A stretch of 64,000 nucleotides of DNA from the NCBI RefSeq assembly GCF_965638725.1, contig NC_134973.1:5762491-5826490 (forward strand), in the 5' to 3' direction. The notes beneath the pieces were generated by a model that saw nothing but the letters and a program-made list of their open reading frames with translations, was not told the origin of the DNA and searched no databases. Origin of the DNA: Aptenodytes patagonicus. Lineage: Eukaryota > Chordata > Aves > Sphenisciformes > Spheniscidae. Below, one piece after another: positions 54,402 to 64,000 of the stretch. Position 1 is the first letter of the stretch. Each line of letters starts with the position of its first letter. Made by a program: the position numbers and the translations under genes.

Positions 54402-57400
54402 TTAAGGCGAAGCATTGTTGGAGGTAGAGCTGGGGGGCACGGCCAGCCCGGCTGGGGCCGCGGGGGGGACGCTGCCGCCGCCGCTCCCCACCCCACCGCC
54501 GCCACCACTGCCGCTGCTCCGGCTGCCGCCGCTGCCGCCGTTGCCTTTGCTGTAGGCAGAGGAGGGGAGCGAGGAGGAGGAGGAGGAAGAGGAGGAGGAA
54601 GGGCCGGGCGTCTGGGCGAACAGCACACCTGGGGAGAGAGTGGGGGGCTGAGCTGGGGGGCGGCACGGCTGTGCCAACGCTGCCTGCACACACCGCGTCC
54701 GCAGCCGAAAACGGGGCAAACGCCAGCGGGAGCGAGGCCGGGTGGTGCACGGCGGCGGCGGGGGCTGCTGGGGACGGCAGAGGTCAAGCAGCCCCCAGCC
54801 CACGCCGGCGGCGGGGGGAGCCCCTCACCTGTGTAGACGATACCGACATGCTGATGCTGTTGGTGCCGTTGCTGCTCAGGCCGGCGGCGGAGTCCTGGCG
54901 GTTCTCTGCTGGGGGAGAGCCGGGTTACGGACCCCGCCAGGACCAGGGGCCGTGGCGGCTCTGCCGGGGCAGGGGGCCGGGGCCGGCACTGACCTGGCGA
55001 GCGGGTGCCCTGGCTGTTGATGCGGATGCTCATGGGCAGCTGGGCCGTCATGGCCAGGAGGTTCTGCTGCAGCGCCCGCTGCATCAGCCGCTGCTGCTCG
55101 TCCGTCACCAGCGCCATCTTCTTCTCCGGGGGCTCCCCCGACTCCAGCTTCTCCCGCAGCTGCTCCAGCGCCACGGCTTGGGCGGCCGCCGCCACCTGCA
55201 CCGCGGCCGCCTGGGCTGCCACCACGGGGTGGCCGGCCAGCGAGACGGGGAGCCGGCTGGGCATGGAGATGGGGATGGGGGAGTCCTCCTCTGCAGGGGC
55301 AGAGCAGGTGGTCAGGGACGCGGGGGACGGGGACAGACGGGTGCCACCACCCCGGGGTGTCCCCGGCCCTGGCACAACGGCTCGGGGCCCCTCCACACCT
55401 CGCGTCTGCGCTGGGGGCTGCCCGGCACCTCCAAGGGCCAGAGCTGGGTGACTGGAGTCAGGGTCTCTGAAACAAGCCCCGGTGCCCAGAGCCCGGGGAG
55501 GGGACGGCAGCGTGACACCCCCAGCCTGCGGCGCCCAGCTCTGCCCCTTTTGGGGCTGCGTCCCCAGTGCTGGGAGGGGGCTTAGCCCGCGGCCTGGACC
55601 CCGTGGCGGCCATTACCTTTCTTGATCTTCTGGACGGGAGCGATGGACCCGCCGTTGGTGGCGGAGGCCAGCCCCAGCGCCGGCACCGGCAGCTTGGGGG
55701 AGGAGAGGAGGCCGTGGGTGCCGCCGGGTGAGTAGGTGAAGAGGGAGCTGCCGAAGCCCTGCCGACGGCCCTCCCGCCGGTTGCTGTCGATCGCCGCCTG
55801 CAGCTCATTGGGGTTGCTCAGCCCTCGCTTCTCACATTCGTAGGGGTACAGGTACTTCATGTACCTGCCGGCGGAAAGGGATGGGGATGGTGATGTGGCG
55901 GCCGGGCACCCCCTGCCCGTGTGCCGCCCCCTCCCTCCGTGCCACCCCTTCCCTCTCCGCCATCCCCAGACCGGGGTCCCCCCAGCATCTCGCACAGGGC
56001 AGAGGGAGCGCGGGCAGCACCGACTCCGCCGGAATTGCCCCCCTTCCCAGCCCACCGCACCGTGCCGAGCCCCCGCCGCTCACTGGGTGCGCAGGGTGAA
56101 GGCAGCGCTGGTGATGGAGGTGGGCAGGTTCAGCCCCTTGGTGATCTCCCGCCACAGCTTCTTGTTGATCACCTCCACCAGGCCGCCCTTCTCCGTCACC
56201 AGCGTGTACAGCATGTACAGGTCCAGCACCTGCTTGGCCATGATGGGGATCCGGTTGACGGGGGTCCCTGGGGGGTGGGGGGGAGGAGAGAGCGGGTCTG
56301 GGCTGCTGCTTTCTCACCCCCGAGGCAAAGGGGGAGGGAAGCTGGCGAGACCCCCTGCGAGGCAGCGCGGGGGCCAGGGGGCTCCTCATCCTCCCTTCCC
56401 TTCCACCGTCCCCTTCTTTCCCCCTCGGGACCCCCCCCTCGCTGCCGTCTCGCTGAGCATCGGCCCCACGCACAAAGGAAACAGAAACTCGCAGTTTTCA
56501 GCCACAGCCCCCGAAACGGGGCCGAGCGCAGTTTCTCAGGCTGAGGTCGGCAGCACCCGGCAACATGAGTTATTTATAACGGCGGCGGCGCGTCCCGGCC
56601 ATGAGGGTCCTGCTGAGCCGGGGGCTGCACATGCACTGGGGGGGGGGGTCATCCCTCCAGCGACGGGGAAGGGGCTGCAGTGCCTCCTCCCTCCCGGGGG
56701 GGGGGCGTCTCTGCCCTCCTGGCACCGGTGGGTGAGGGGGCTCAGGGAGGACCCCGGCGGGACGCAGCCAGCTCCGGCAGCGCCAGGCCAGCGGCTCCCC
56801 GGCCCCCCCGCGCACGCACACGTGCTTCCCCCAACGCCTGCCTGACAAAAGGCTGAAGGCAGCGATGCGTCAGCATTTCCAGCGCTGTTTTCCACGCAGG
56901 AACCAGACCCTCGACCAGGCGAACGCTTCGCTTTCAGCCTTTTCCACCCCCCGGCACCCACCCCCTGCCAGCCCGGGCAGAGCGAGAAGGCAGCGGGGGG
57001 GGGGGGGCTTCACCCTTTGCAATAACGCAGGGAAAGGACAGCAGGGAGAGGCAAAGCCGGGGGCAACGCGCCCAGGAGGGGCCGGACCCTGCAGGGCAGG
57101 GGCTGCAGGTCCCGGATATGATGGGTGCGGGGAGCGGGGCCGGGCGGGGGGGGGGGGGGGGCCGCAGGCGCCGGATCCAGCCCAGCAGGTTTGACCCTGC
57201 TATGCAAAGAGGTTAAAAATTAACCAGTGGCCCGGCCGGAGCTGTGACCTCGGGGTTGTAACGAGGGGCGAGGAAATGAGCCCCCGGCCCCAGGAGGGCG
57301 GGGGGGGGGGGTGGGGAGCGGGGCGGGTGTGCGGGGGGGCTCACCTCGCTTCTGCATGAAGCTGAAGAGGTCGTCCAGGAACTCCTTCCTCCTGGGGTCG

Positions 57401-57417
57401 CCATCCAGCTCGTACAG
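54402..57417 (-). CDS. ARID3A: ARID3A (Bright), ARID-domain transcription factor, partial (last six coding exons)
   Basis: ARID3A binds AT-rich DNA and regulates, among others, immunoglobulin heavy-chain transcription and early development (established knowledge). Exons, 5' to 3' on the minus strand: 57345-57417, 56084-56267, 55617-55864, 54994-55290, 54829-54905, 54402-54628. The first begins LYELDGDPRRKEFLDDLFSF, the start of the ARID helices. The next two complete the ARID core (NRIPIMAKQVLDLYMLYTLV, KLWREITKGLNLPTS) and the extended region (YMKYLYPYECEKRGLSNPNE). Exon 54994-55290 holds the REKLES block (LREKLESGEPPEKK) used for homodimerisation and nuclear shuttling. The last exon encodes GVLFAQ, then a Ser/Gly-rich tail ending STSNNASP. 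The penultimate exon appears to lack 13 bases, so its natural frame does not join the conserved last-exon frame. Upstream exons lie beyond 64,000. Confidence 0.92.
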
Positions 57418-57904
57418 CTGTGCAATGAGAGGAGAAAAATGCTCAGAAAAAACCCTTACCTGTGCCCCCCGCCACCCCCTGCCACCCGGAGAGCCCCAAC
57501 CCTCCCGAAGCAGCATCCCTGGGGCTTGTGCCCGCTGGCCTGAGCCGTTCAGCTTGCCGTTCGGCTCAGGGGGGTCCCTGCACGGGGCCACGGGATCCTG
57601 AGGGTCCCTGTGGCTGGGGGCTGAACTGCACCCATGCCCTGGCAGAAGCCCCGGGACGGCGGTGCCATCCCCTGCCTGCCCCGCTCAGAGCTTGGCCCCG
57701 AAACACCGGTGCCGAAATCGCAGCGCTGCCCCACGCCTCGCCCGCAGGACGGAGCGGCTCCCACGCTGCGAGCGCCGCCATCGGCCCCTGGCTCCTCCCG
57801 GGAACGCCGATCCCGGTTATTTTTAGCATCCACCGTGTGCTTGGCACGGAGTGGAGCAACGCTTTGGTGTGATCCATCCTCTGCACCTGCAGCGCCGGAG
57901 CCAG

Positions 57905-58012
57905 TGCCGGGAGCTGGTGAGCTCGTGTGCCACTGTGCGAGCTTGTGTGCCATGGTGTGAGCTCCTGTGCCACTGCACAACCTCGTGTGCCACGGTGCGA
58001 GCTCGTGCCTGC
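57905..58012. repeat. four- to five-copy tandem repeat in the ARID3A intron (GAGCTCGTGTGCCACTGTGC)
   Basis: Imperfect units of about 24 bases, each containing a variant of GAGCTCGTGTGCCACTGTGC. No function suggested. Confidence 0.8.
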
Positions 58013-58636
58013 CGTGTTGTGCTCAAAGGGGCTCCCTGGGGGTACAGCCCTGGCAAACGAGGGCTGTGACGAGGCGAGGAGGGTGCTGAGCTGGACCTGG
58101 CTGCAGGATGCCCTCCCGGCCGTGGCACGCCACTGGCTGCCGTGCCGCCTGGCAGAGCCGGCTCCCCTCTGCCTGGTGAGGCTGGCGCTGAGCGTGGGCT
58201 GCCCCGGCGAGGCTTCGTGCCCGTTGGGCAGCAGCCGTGGGGCTGGCAGCCTCTCCTCCTGCAAGAGCATCTCCCCCCCCAGGCCACCACGCTGCTCAAG
58301 GCACGGCTGCCGGAGCAAACCCGGCAGGATGAAGCACACCGCACCGCGCTACACAGCCGGGACACGTCTTTCTGAGCTGGGGCAGGCAGACCCGGGCAAG
58401 GCTTCTGGCACAGCCATGCCTCGAGCACCCGGTTCTGCTGGGGCAGCTTTTGTCGGGACCCCACCCCGCACCCGACAGCCCGGCACATTCCTGCCTGATT
58501 TATGGCAGCAGGATCTGCTGGCCTGAGCGTCCCAGCACGCAGGCAAGCACGCCACACCAGCTCTGCCTCTCCCCGGTGCTGGCAGCCGAAGCCCAGCACG
58601 GTTTCTGCCTGGAGGCGGTGGCTGGTGGATAATCCT

Positions 58637-58660
58637 CCCCCCCCCCCCCCCCCCCCCCCC
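58637..58660. repeat. 24-base C homopolymer
   Basis: Uninterrupted C run within the ARID3A intron. Length is probably approximate, as with the other long G/C runs here. Confidence 0.85.
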
Positions 58661-61600
58661 GGAGGGGTGTCAGAGCAGGGGCGGTGCAGGGCAGGTGCTG
58701 CCCAGACGCCGTGGGGATGGACGCCGCAGCCCTCGCCCCGGCCCCGCCACCCCCGGCCCCTCAGTGCTGAGCGGCTCCCGCTTTTCTCAATGACAACTTT
58801 GAACAACTGCCAGCGGAGCCGCGGCCGTGGCGGCCAGGAGGGGGCTATAAATATTACCACGTAACTCACCAGGCATGCACCGCGGGGCCACCAACCACGT
58901 GGCGGCACAACAGCACATTAACCGGGTCACCGATACGCCCGCTTGTCCCGCGGGCATGCCCGGCACGGCACCCCAGCGGCACCGGGACCCGCAGAGGGGC
59001 CGTCGCCCCGGCTGTGAGCGAGGGGTGCGAGCCCCCTCCTCCCACCGCCCCCCAGGGAGGATCCGGATCCCGTGGGGCTGAACTCGCCCGCTGGCGCCGA
59101 TCAAAGGGATCAATGGGGCCGCGCGATAAGAGGGGCAGGGCGCTGCAGGAAAGCCATAAACCCCCAGTTCCCCTGGAAACCTCGCAAGGCTCGCCCGGCC
59201 CCCAGCAAACCCCCAGGGAAGGGGCAGGAGCCACCACCGCCGGCCCAGACTCCTCAAAGCCCCTCTCCCGCCCCAGAGAGGGGTGCGTGTGCGGGGGGAG
59301 CCCAGAGGGACCACAGCACAGAGCGAGCGGAGCGGTGGTCCCCGGCAGGGCAGGGGCAGGGCGCGGCACAGCGGGCACCGCCGTGTCTTTTCGGGCTGAG
59401 CCGCGCAGGCTGCTCCCAATCGGCCGAGGGATGTTGGGCCGGCGCCAATCCAGCCTCCCCTGTTTCCTCGAGCAGCTCCGAAAGCTGCACGCAGAGAAAG
59501 GGCTTCCCCGGCGCCTGCCGCCGGGGCATGATCCTGCAGGGTGCTGAGCCCCCCGCTGCCCACGGGACTACACTCGAGCCTGCGGCTCCACTGCCCGTGG
59601 CACCCCTGCCGTCCCCCACGGTTCACCCCAAGTCTAAACCCCCCACGCCCCGTTAACCCCACTAACGGGGCGACAGCCCTGCCTGCGCAGCAGGAGCTGG
59701 GGCAGAGGCTGCAGCCTCCCGGCACTGGCACCGTGGCAGAGATGCTGCACCACAGCACCGCGGGGACCCCCAGCACCACGGGAACCCCCAGCCCACGGGG
59801 CAGCACCAGCGCTGCCACGGATCCCACGTGTCGGACACAGGCGGTGTGCCGGGCGGCCGGGGCGCGCTCAGCCCAGCCAGGGGATTAAATACAAACACGG
59901 GGAGGGAGAAGTGCCATGGCGCAGCGGAAGGGAGGGAGGACTGGAAAACCATCGCCCTCCTGCTCGGGAGAAAGGAAAATGTGAAAACCCAGAAGTGCTG
60001 GCAGCATGGGGCCGTGCCCCCGGCGCTGGCAGGGTTTCGCCCGTCCCTGGGGAGAGCTGGCAGCGGTGTTGGCCTCGGCCCCTGCACCATCCCCAGGGCC
60101 TGGGGTCCCGAATCGCAGCAGGGCGCGGGCATGACCGGCCAGCACCAAACGCGGAGCTGTCCCGGCGCAGCGCCCAGCACAGCACGAGGGGGTCACGAGC
60201 AACCTATTAACCTGCAGAGCTCTAAAAATCGATTAGCCGTTTATGAAAACATCGGTTCATTCAATTTTTATAAAGCCAGCTCTTAAATAAAGCCTCTCTC
60301 CCCCGGCTGCAGGAGGGAGCTGCGGCTGCGTTTGGGAAGGGACGAACGCACTGGTTCATTTACTGCCGCGACCCCCCCGGCCGTAAGCCCCCCTGGGCTC
60401 AGTCCCGAGGGGAACGGACGCGTTTAAGAGGATGAAAGAAAATTAACCATCAGCTGAGGAAAGCGTGCGCTGGCCAGGCCGTGGGGATTAGCGGCAGCCG
60501 ACGGGCGGCTGCCCCATGTGCCGTCCTTCCACCACTCGCCAGCCCCAGTGGTCCCATGCCGAGCTCCGCCGGCTGTGGCCACTCTCCCCCCTCCGAGCTG
60601 GGACAAAGCCACGGAGGGGTCACCAGAGCCGGCGAGCAGAGCGAGCCCCGTTCCTGCCCGGCGCACTCGAGGCCCTGCCGGCACACCCAGCCGCGGCTGC
60701 CGGGCAAAGGATGTTTCGCAAGCTGCCACTTGTGGTTACCGGTGAGATTTCGACAGCTCCGCCGTGCTTGGCTGCTGCTCACCGGCTACCGCCGCCCCGG
60801 AGCGGGGAGAGGGGCTCGGATGGGCCAGGGCTCCCCTGTGCCAGGCACTTCCCCAGCTGCACCCCCAGGAGCCCCCCTGGACCCTCGTCTGGCTCTGCCG
60901 ATGCCAGCAGAACCGCCTGGCGTGAGGGCAGCTTCCCGGGGAGCTCGGCCAGCAGTGCCGCGAGGCAAGGACGTGCCCCGCCGTGGCCGGGACGTGCCCT
61001 GCCTGCACCGTGGTGGGCACCACGTGACCAAGCGGCATCCGCCGAGCTACCCCCGTCCCCCCGGGCACAGGCAGAGACATGGAAGGGGGCAGAGACGAGC
61101 GACTTCCAGCAGCCCCTCGCAGGATTTCCTTGCATTGACAGCATCCCGCGTTTGCCGGGACACCTCGCTGGCAGCCCGCGGCGCCCCCGCACTGGCGAGG
61201 ACACGGCAGAGGAGCCATGCACCCTGCAAACACCGAAAGACAGTGCGGGCATCGTAGGAAAGCTTAGATATTGGGTCTCAAAATAAAAATTGAGGAACAG
61301 AAACATGTTTTCGTTTCAGCAGCATGTGAAACTGAGTGTGCAGCCAGGCTCGGCACGGACCAGGTGCCGCTGGCACCACCGGACCGAAATCAGCAGGTGC
61401 CGATCCCTGGCTGGTGCCGATGCCCTGCCCGCCGTGCTCGGGCATGGCTTCTGCTCGGCACAAAGCGCGGTTCCTCGTTGGGGAAGCGCGGGCGGAGGCG
61501 GCGAGGCTCGGTGCAAAGGTAACGCCGGCCGCCGGGCAGTGAGCCACAGGGAGAGGCCACCCTGCCGCCGCTGACTCAATAGATTTACATTTCGTAATTA

Positions 61601-64000
61601 GGGAGGCCGCAGGGAGGTGGAAACGACTTAATCTGTAATGCAGCTGCCCTGAGAATATCCCCTTACAGTGGGGAGGCTGCCCGGCCACACCGCACCGCTG
61701 ACGGGTCCCCACGGTGAGAGCGCGGTGCCAGGGGATGCCGCAGCACAGCCGAACCCAGCCCAGTCGGAGGGATAGGAGATGCCCCCCCACTTCCCCAAGA
61801 GCCCCCCGGGCTGGGGGATCCGGCCCCGTGCACCCGGCGCTCCCAGTGCTCACCCAGCACAGGGCAAATGCCCGGCGCCACCGGCACGGCTGGCTCTGCA
61901 TTGTGGTGCCCAACCCGCCTCACCGCTGGTGCAACCTCCGTCAGCTCCAGCCCTCCGTCCTTGCGGCCGGCTGAGGACGAGGTGCCAGATGGCCGTTGCC
62001 AGCAGATATATAATTAAGTGGAGGAAGAATTAGGAAGGCAGCGGGCGGGTGGGCGGCGCTGACCCCGCACCCCAGTGCCCCGGCAGGATGCCAGCCCGGC
62101 GTTTGGTGTGGATGACCGGATTAACGTTTCAAACCAGATTACGGGAAAATCCCAACCCGTTGGCTTTCAAAGGGCCGGCGGGGAGGCGGCCCCTCGGCAA
62201 TGCCAGGAATGCAGGAGAGAGCCCTCGGCACGGGAGCGGTGCGTGCCGGGGGTCCGCCGGGAGGGACCAAGATAACACCCCCCCCTCCCGACCAGCCCAC
62301 CACTCCCCTGCTAACAGCCCCCCCCCCCCGAGCTGCGGGCAAGGAGCGCAATTAAAGCAGGGAGGGGAAGCGCCATTTAACGAGGCTCCGAGAGTGCAGC
62401 CACGGTAATGCCGGGGTTTATGTCGGAGCCAGGCAAGTCTCCCCATCGGCAGGAGCCCCCACGCCTGCCCCACCGGGAGTCACAGGGACCCCCCAGCCAG
62501 GGGTGTGCGGGGCTGGGTCTGCAGAGGAGTCTGTGTCCCAGTGTCCTGAGCCAGCGTCCTGCGTCCGAGTTAAAAACAACCCCCCCCCACGACTCGGTTC
62601 CGGGTTTTCAAGCCTCAGGGAATAATTTTCAAGTTTCTTTTCCATCGCCAGGAAGTCTTGACACTCCCGGCTTTCCTCCCTTCTCTTCGAAACCGGTTTG
62701 GAACATGCATGCCGTGAGCCGGGGGGGGGGGGGACAGGCCCCCAAGGGCCACAGCAGCAGGGACGGGGGGGCTGGTGACCCCTCCAGCGGGGCTGACCGC
62801 CTCGCAGGGGCTGTAAAGTCCTGAATTTCTGTATTTAGGGAAAAAATACAACAAAGGCAGCCGCAGGGGAGAGCCCACCCCGGTGAGGAGCCCATGGCAG
62901 GTAGCAGGGCAAACGTCCTCTCTGATTGATTTCAACCCGGGCGGCGTGACGGGGGGTGGGGGGCTCCTTCTCTCTCTCTTTCTTTTCTTCTTTCCTTCCT
63001 CCGAGCGGCCCCCGGGGACGCGTCCCTTTGTCCCGCTGACAGCCAAGGGGCGACGCCGGGAGGGGGAGAGACTGCGCACGCTAACGAGTTATTTAACGAA
63101 GAATAAACACGCGGGTGGTGTTTCCCGTCCTGCTCCTGGCCGGCGCACGCAGCCCCCTGGCTCCCAGCATGCCGAAGCCAGGACCTGCGGGGGGGGGGGG
63201 GGGGCACTTATTCAGAAAAAGAAAGCAATTTGTAAAAACTGGAGTTGAAGGGTTGGTGACAAGCCCCAAAATGAAGTGTTTCGGGTGACGCTGCTGAGGC
63301 GGTTTCCCGTAAGATGGTGGCTGAGTCAGGGCTGGGGGTGCCCGAGGCCGTGCAGCCCCTTCTCCGCGCTGGGGTCTGCGCAGCCCCCTTCCCCAGGCAG
63401 GGCTATCACGGTAAGCGGGGGACAGCACCGGCACGGCCCCCGCCGGGGCGCGGGTATCGGGTTTGCTGGGGCCAATCCCTCCCGGCAAAGGGAGATTCCA
63501 GCCTCGGCACAGATCCTGCCGCAGATAAAATGCTCGGCCTAGGGACCGGTCACCTCTTGCCGTCCCCATCCTAATCGCCTGCGAGCCCCCTCAAAGCACG
63601 CCCTCCTCTCGGGAAGGGGCTGCCAGGGGGCAGGGGCATGCACCCCCTCCCCAAAATCCCCAGGGGCAGCCCCCCACCACCTCGCTCACCAGCTCCGAGG
63701 CCGGCCAGGAGCAGGACAGTGCTGCCGGGAGCCTTGCCCGCACAGGACAGGACGGGGCCGGCTCCTGCCGCCGGCAGCCGAGTCCACTGACCGGCCCGGC
63801 GGGATTCCTGCCACCTGAGCGTGGCCGGGGCCGCCCGGGGCAGGGGTCCGTTTCTGCAGGGGGAGCCGGCGAGGGGGCCGGGGAGCGCTGGGCCCTCACC
63901 GCCGCACTTCCCGTCGGCACTATTGTTCCCGCCGGTTCCCAGCATTGTCCCCTCCGCAGGTCGGCACCGCCCAGCCCGGGATGCTGCCCCACCGCAGGTG

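Larger units (their letters stand above)
57418..64000 (-). other. ARID3A: ARID3A intron (continues off the right edge)
   Basis: At least 6.6 kb without an exon I can recognise; the expected upstream exon ending in EEQFKQ is not present. It holds a 24-base unit tandem repeat (57,905-58,012), a C24 run (58637-58660), a plus-strand CTATAAATATTA near 58,848, and AT-rich islands at 60,205-60,295, 61,570-61,665 and 61,985-62,035 that resemble conserved regulatory elements. Confidence 0.6.

Noticed and set aside
54089-55396. 435-codon minus-strand open frame over ARID3A
   Set aside because: It runs through two introns and joins real exon frames with low-complexity intron translation; the exon structure with GT-AG sites explains the conserved parts.
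57418-64000. Additional ARID3A exons encoding the acidic N-terminal region
   Set aside because: No minus-strand exon with the expected EEQFKQ ending or a Glu/Asp-rich run with splice sites was found; these exons should lie beyond the window.

Overview
This is vertebrate nuclear DNA, and everything points to a bird. Genes are split into many short exons with GT-AG introns that are often under 100 bases. Base composition is very GC-rich with long G/C homopolymers, and the intergenic gaps are tiny, as on an avian microchromosome. An intron carries an LTR of a kind I recognise from many bird genomes. The gene neighbourhood ARID3A-WDR18-GRIN3B-TMEM259-ABCA7 matches human 19p13.3, and in birds the chromosome 28 region (from memory). 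I cannot name the species.

Layout, left to right. (1) 1-13,415, plus strand: ABCA7, the last 45 coding exons of an ABCA1-type lipid transporter; the N-terminal ~150 codons lie off the left edge. (2) 14,064-14,170, minus strand: an intact U6 spliceosomal RNA gene with a textbook RNA polymerase III promoter (PSE plus a distal Staf/octamer element) that runs into the CpG promoter of the next gene. (3) 14,500-28,825, plus: TMEM259 (membralin), complete, 11 coding exons and a 2-kb 3'UTR. (4) 29,550-36,459, minus: GRIN3B, complete, 9 coding exons, convergent with TMEM259. (5) ~38,490-51,036, minus: WDR18, complete, 10 coding exons, with a solo LTR in its last intron. (6) ~51,700-64,000+, minus: ARID3A, the last six coding exons (ARID domain, REKLES region, serine/glycine-rich tail), a long inferred 3'UTR, and more than 6.5 kb of intron; the 5' part is off the right edge.

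The genes are unrelated housekeeping or tissue-specific genes, not a pathway: lipid export (ABCA7), pre-mRNA splicing (U6), ER-associated degradation (TMEM259), glycine-gated NMDA-family receptor (GRIN3B), 60S ribosome assembly (WDR18) and transcription (ARID3A). I found no undescribed system.

Main points for a second look: ABCA7 is inverted relative to mammals and CNN2 is absent from the gap; three 1-base frame breaks sit in early ABCA7 exons; about 13 nt appear to be missing from the penultimate ARID3A exon; a perfect 45-bp-arm hairpin lies in the ARID3A 3'UTR; the U6 and TMEM259 promoters are divergent and share sites; a solo LTR with a perfect CRE sits in WDR18; and several AT-rich islands look like conserved regulatory elements. 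All gene identities rest on reading translated exons against remembered family sequences; splice sites were placed by hand with reading-phase bookkeeping.
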